NCBI GenBank assembly: GCA_963807385.1
Contig: CAWEBQ010000002.1
Coordinates: forward strand, 930,001-994,000
Reading direction: 5' to 3'
Source: JBDTSW01 sp963807385
Lineage (GTDB): Bacteria; Actinomycetota; Thermoleophilia; Solirubrobacterales; 70-9
Length of the DNA stretch: 64,000 nucleotides
This document shows, piece after piece, positions 61,182-64,000 of the stretch. A model generated the notes under the pieces. That model had not been told where the DNA came from and made no database searches. It was given only the letters and a program-made list of their open reading frames with translations. Made by a program: the position numbers and the translations under genes. The stretch's first letter is position 1. Each line of letters begins with the position of its first letter.

Positions 61182-61751
61182 ATCGGAAACACAGTCCTTC
61201 CCATATTCCGTACCGATGCGCAGGCGACGATCCTCGCCCAGCTCCGGCTCGACGCGGAGCCGACGTCGCTCTCCGAGCTCAGCCGCGCGAGTGGGGTTCC
61301 GCTCACCACCGTGCAGCGTGAGGTGACCCGGCTCGAGCGGTCCGGCCTCGTTACCTCCACGCGCCGCGCCAACGCCCGGCTCGTCGCCCTCAACCCGGAG
61401 TCGCCCTACCACCCGGAGCTGAGCTCGCTCCTGCTCAAGGCGTTCGGGCCGGCCGAGGTGATCCGTCGCGAGCTGGAGCCCCTCGACGGGGTTGACGCGG
61501 CCTGGATCCACGGATCGTGGGCCCGCCGTTACGCCGGCGAGGAGGGCGATCAGCCTCACGACATCGATCTGATCGTGATCGGAGCGGTCCCGCCTGCCGC
61601 GGTGCACACCGCGACGCGCAGGGCCGAGCGAACCCTCGGCCGCCCGGTGAGTGCGACCGTCCTGACCCGCGCCGAGTGGGACGAGGGCGACAACGCTTTC
61701 CTGGCGGCGGTCCGAGCCGGTCCGCTGGCGGAGATCACGACTTCGGAATGA
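61182..61751 (+). CDS. HTH-MNT nucleotidyltransferase (probable antitoxin)
   Basis: The reading frame starts after the promoter and has no ATG, GTG or TTG before residue 44. The likely start is the ATC at 61182, or there is a base error. The first 70 residues (LPIFRTDAQATILAQLRL, then LSELSRASGVPLTTVQREVT) form a winged helix. The C-terminal minimal nucleotidyltransferase has GSWARRYAG and PHDIDLIVIG (GS-x-D-x-D). MNT proteins AMPylate HEPN partners. It overlaps the HEPN gene by 4 nt (ATGA). The locus sits between sufC and sufS. Confidence 0.72.
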   Translation: MGNTVLPIFRTDAQATILAQLRLDAEPTSLSELSRASGVPLTTVQREVTRLERSGLVTSTRRANARLVALNPESPYHPELSSLLLKAFGPAEVIRRELEPLDGVDAAWIHGSWARRYAGEEGDQPHDIDLIVIGAVPPAAVHTATRRAERTLGRPVSATVLTRAEWDEGDNAFLAAVRAGPLAEITTSE

Positions 61752-62194
61752 CCGGGGTCGGTGTGGACGAGCTCGTGCGCGACGGGCGCCTTGAGCCGGT
61801 GGAGGCCGACCTCGCTTCGGCCGCGCAGATGCTCGCTGACGGCCGCCTCCATCTCGACTCCGCGGCCAGCCTCATCCCGGGCGATCTGAACGGCGCCTAC
61901 GCGTTGCTCTATGACGGCGCCCGGAAGGCGGTCACCGCGCATATGCTGGCCCGCGGGTACCGGGCCCGGAACCGGCCCGGCACGCACGCGGCCGTCTGCC
62001 TCTACGCCGAGGCTGCCCTCGCGACAGGGGAGCGCGCTGGCGCGGTTCGCGAGCTCGATCGCATGCGTCGCGACCGCAACCGCTCCGAGTATTGGATTCG
62101 GCCTTTCGGCGCAGCGGAGCTGGAGACCGACCTGGCCTGCGCCCGGCGGATCGTCGAGGCGGTGGCCGCAGCGTGGCCTGTGAAAACCGACTAG
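61748..62194 (+). CDS. HEPN-domain protein (probable toxin partner of the MNT)
   Basis: ATG 61748 overlaps the MNT stop. The 148-residue helical protein has the HEPN pattern: LASAAQMLADGRLHLDSAAS, GDLNGAYALLYDGARKAVTA, and a C-terminal basic segment RRDRNRSEYWIRPF. In the canonical HepT motif R-x4-H-x-Y, the His is replaced by Ser here and the Tyr is kept. RNase activity may therefore be altered. It is the direct neighbour of sufS, 17 bp upstream, and its last codons overlap the sufS promoter. Confidence 0.8.
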   Translation: MTGVGVDELVRDGRLEPVEADLASAAQMLADGRLHLDSAASLIPGDLNGAYALLYDGARKAVTAHMLARGYRARNRPGTHAAVCLYAEAALATGERAGAVRELDRMRRDRNRSEYWIRPFGAAELETDLACARRIVEAVAAAWPVKTD

Positions 62195-62205
62195 ACCGGT
62201 AGGAT
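62180..62205 (+). promoter_or_regulatory. Promoter/operator of sufS
   Basis: GTGAAAACCGAC (62180-62191), 8 bp and TAGGAT (62200-62205) lie 6 nt before the sufS ATG at 62212. It matches the rrf2 promoter and overlaps the last codons of the HEPN gene. Confidence 0.65.
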
Positions 62206-62211
62206 TTCCCC

Positions 62212-63465
62212 ATGGCCGACTCCCCCACCCCCACCCTCGCGTTCCCCCTCGAGAAAGTTCGCACGGCCTTTCCAGCCCTCGAGCGCGAGGTCAACGGCAA
62301 GCCCGTCGCCTACCTCGACTCCGGCGCCTCGTCCCAGCGCGTCCTCGCGTCGATCCAGGCCGTGGACCGCTACGAGCGAGCGCACCACTCCAACGTCCAC
62401 CGCGGCTCGCACACGCTGTCGGCCGAGGCCACGGCTGCGTTCGAGGGCGCACGTGCCACGGTCGCCGACCACATCGGCGCGGCGGACCGGCGCGAGGTGA
62501 TCTTCACGCGCAACGCGACCGAGGCGATCAACCTGGTCGCCCGCGCCTGGGGCGACGCCAACGTCGGCGCCGGCGACCGCATCGTGCTCACCGAGATGGA
62601 GCACCACTCCAACGTCGTCCCGTGGCAGCAGCTCGCCGAGCGCTCCGGGGCCGAGGTCGACTGGGCGCCGGTGAACGACGAGGGGCTCCTCGACATGAAC
62701 GCCCTCGGCGAGCTGATCGCGCGCGGGCCGAAGCTGGTCGCCGTCGCGCACATCTCCAACGTGCTGGGGACCGAGAACCCGCTGCCGGAGATCTCGCGCA
62801 TGGCCCACGACGCCGGCGCGCTGGTGCTCGCCGACGGCGCGCAGGCCGCACCCAAGCTGCCGCTCGACATGGCCTCCCTCGGGGTGGACTTCTACGCGCT
62901 CACCGGCCACAAGGCCTACGCGCCGACCGGGATCGGCGCCCTGTGGGGCCGCCTCGAGCTGCTCAACGCGATGCCCCCGTTCCTCGGCGGCGGCTCGATG
63001 ATCCGCAAGGTCACGACCGACGGAACAACCTACGCCGACGTTCCGGCCCGCTTCGAGGCGGGGACGCCCGCGATCTCCCAGGCGATCGGCATGGCTGCCG
63101 CGTTCCGCTGGCTCGACTCGCTGGGAATGGACGCTGCGCTCGCCCACGAGCGCGACGTCGCCGACTACACGTTGGGGGCCCTCGTCGAGGTGCCGGGCCT
63201 GCGGGTCTTCGGTCCCCCCCGCTCCCCCGACCGCGTCGGCCCGGTCAGCTTCGAGATCGAGGGCGTCCACGCCCACGACATCTCGGAGATCCTCGACCGC
63301 CACGGCGTCGCCGTCCGCGCGGGCCACCACTGCGCCCAGCCGCTGATGGACCGCTTCGGAATCACCGCCACCGCTCGCGCGTCATTCGGCGTCTACACGA
63401 CGCCCGAGGAGATCGACCGGCTGGTCGAGGGGCTCCACGACGCGCGCGGCGTCTTCGGGCTCTGA
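62212..63465 (+). CDS. sufS: Cysteine desulfurase SufS
   Basis: The 417-residue PLP enzyme has the lysine in LTGHKAYAPTGIGALWG at residue 234 and the catalytic Cys374 in AGHHCAQPL. It is of the SufS type (FTRNATEAINLVARAW, LTEMEHHSNVVPWQQLAE). It removes sulfur from cysteine to supply SufBCD. Its own promoter (62180-62205) makes expression independent of the MNT-HEPN pair. No sufU/sufE is in the window. Confidence 0.96.
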   Translation: MADSPTPTLAFPLEKVRTAFPALEREVNGKPVAYLDSGASSQRVLASIQAVDRYERAHHSNVHRGSHTLSAEATAAFEGARATVADHIGAADRREVIFTRNATEAINLVARAWGDANVGAGDRIVLTEMEHHSNVVPWQQLAERSGAEVDWAPVNDEGLLDMNALGELIARGPKLVAVAHISNVLGTENPLPEISRMAHDAGALVLADGAQAAPKLPLDMASLGVDFYALTGHKAYAPTGIGALWGRLELLNAMPPFLGGGSMIRKVTTDGTTYADVPARFEAGTPAISQAIGMAAAFRWLDSLGMDAALAHERDVADYTLGALVEVPGLRVFGPPRSPDRVGPVSFEIEGVHAHDISEILDRHGVAVRAGHHCAQPLMDRFGITATARASFGVYTTPEEIDRLVEGLHDARGVFGL

Positions 63466-63548
63466 TCGACGCGCAAGGCGACCGACACCCCGCCCGCGGC
63501 GACCGGTTGTAGTCTCGGAGGGCGAGCGATCGGTTGGGAGGGACGCAA

Positions 63549-64000
63549 GTGGGACGTCAGAGGCCGGTTCGAACCGTCGCGGCGGTCGCGGTGTGTGTCG
63601 GCGCGTGGGCGGTGCCGGCGAGCTCACTTGCCGCGGTGATCAAGCCCGATACGCGTCACGACGACTTCACCAACAACGGCAACTGCACCCTCCGCGAGGC
63701 CGTGGTATCAGCCAACGCGGATACCGCCCGCGACGGCTGCCGCGCCGGCGACGGGGCCGACACGGTCAAGCTCAAAGCCAAGACCTACCGTCTCTCCGTC
63801 GCGGGCGCGGGCGAGGCCGCCTCCAACACCGGCGACCTCGATGTCGCCGAAGCGCTCCGGATCAAGGGGCCCAGCGATGGCGCGACGGTCAGCGCCGAGG
63901 GCATCGACCGGGTGCTCGACGTCCACGGTCCGGGCGGGCTCACATTGGAGAACCTGAGGATCACCAAGGGCGTCTCCCCCGGCACGGAGCACGGAGGCGG
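63549..64000 (+). CDS. Secreted CSLREA/parallel beta-helix protein (C-terminus beyond window edge)
   Basis: The GTG at 63549 has a strong GGGAGGGA ribosome site. A TAGTCT box lies about 35 nt upstream. The signal peptide is VRTVAAVAVCVGAWAVPASS (cleaved near SSLAA). The mature part begins IKPDTRHDDFTNNGNCTLRE and has the CSLREA-type motif CTLREAVVSANAD, followed by beta-helix turns (GLTLENLRITKG). Such proteins often carry repeat-rich beta-helix domains and surface anchors. It continues past the window. Confidence 0.75.
   Translation, partial: MGRQRPVRTVAAVAVCVGAWAVPASSLAAVIKPDTRHDDFTNNGNCTLREAVVSANADTARDGCRAGDGADTVKLKAKTYRLSVAGAGEAASNTGDLDVAEALRIKGPSDGATVSAEGIDRVLDVHGPGGLTLENLRITKGVSPGTEHGG

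Overview
The window is very GC-rich, densely packed DNA. GTG and TTG starts, 4-nt ATGA/GTGA overlaps and putative leaderless starts are all common. The gene set suggests a high-GC actinobacterium, most likely of the class Thermoleophilia (Solirubrobacterales-like). Indicators are a CysO/Mec/CysM/MoeZ cysteine route, a CHASE2 cyclase beside a secreted protein with a FecR-like tail, families of small secreted proteins, and hydantoinase and penicillin-acylase family enzymes. This placement is an inference from gene content; there is no rRNA in the window. Several genes carry single frameshifts in G/C-rich runs, so some breaks may be assembly errors.

Layout. 1-14.4 kb (mostly minus strand): a zinc-ribbon membrane protein (cut by the window edge), folC-valS, clpX, clpP and tig, a membrane spermidine-synthase-like protein and a CtaG-type oxidase assembly factor. 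The protein-quality-control block tig-clpP-clpX-valS-folC is interrupted by two plus-strand insertions: a frameshifted aldo/keto reductase, and a 2.6-kb cluster of five small secreted paralogues, at least two of them broken. 14.4-25.4 kb: corA, a secreted protein, lemA, an HTH regulator with an inverted repeat over its start, a sigma factor coupled to ogt, tldE/tldD, a Roadblock-like protein, a cation-diffusion facilitator with rdgB and rph, and a Flp-like pilin. 25.5-33.4 kb: a glycosyltransferase, a giant coiled-coil protein ending in a helix-hairpin-helix domain, a 41-bp palindromic tandem repeat, and divergent histone-deacetylase-like and nadB genes. 33.4-43.4 kb: hyuAB, an ECF sigma/anti-sigma pair, DUF1802 and DUF1152 proteins, and a penicillin acylase. 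43.4-51.2 kb: mec and cysM, then a TetR regulator and a polar amino-acid ABC transporter, an AbiEi/DUF559 protein, and cysO-moeZ. 51.3-64 kb: htpX, a NarL-type two-component system, the secreted beta-propeller/FecR-like protein with the CHASE2 adenylate/guanylate cyclase, and a suf locus (rrf2/sufR, sufC, an MNT-HEPN pair, sufS). A CSLREA-type secreted protein runs off the right edge.

How the genes work together. MoeZ activates CysO, CysM makes CysO-cysteine and Mec releases cysteine; here these genes lie in two clusters about 4 kb apart. The suf locus has its regulator, ATPase and desulfurase but no sufB or sufD in view; an MNT-HEPN module sits between sufC and sufS, and rrf2 and sufS share an almost identical promoter/operator. 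Many genes have a TAnnnT box only 6-10 nt before the start codon and no Shine-Dalgarno sequence, which points to widespread leaderless transcription.
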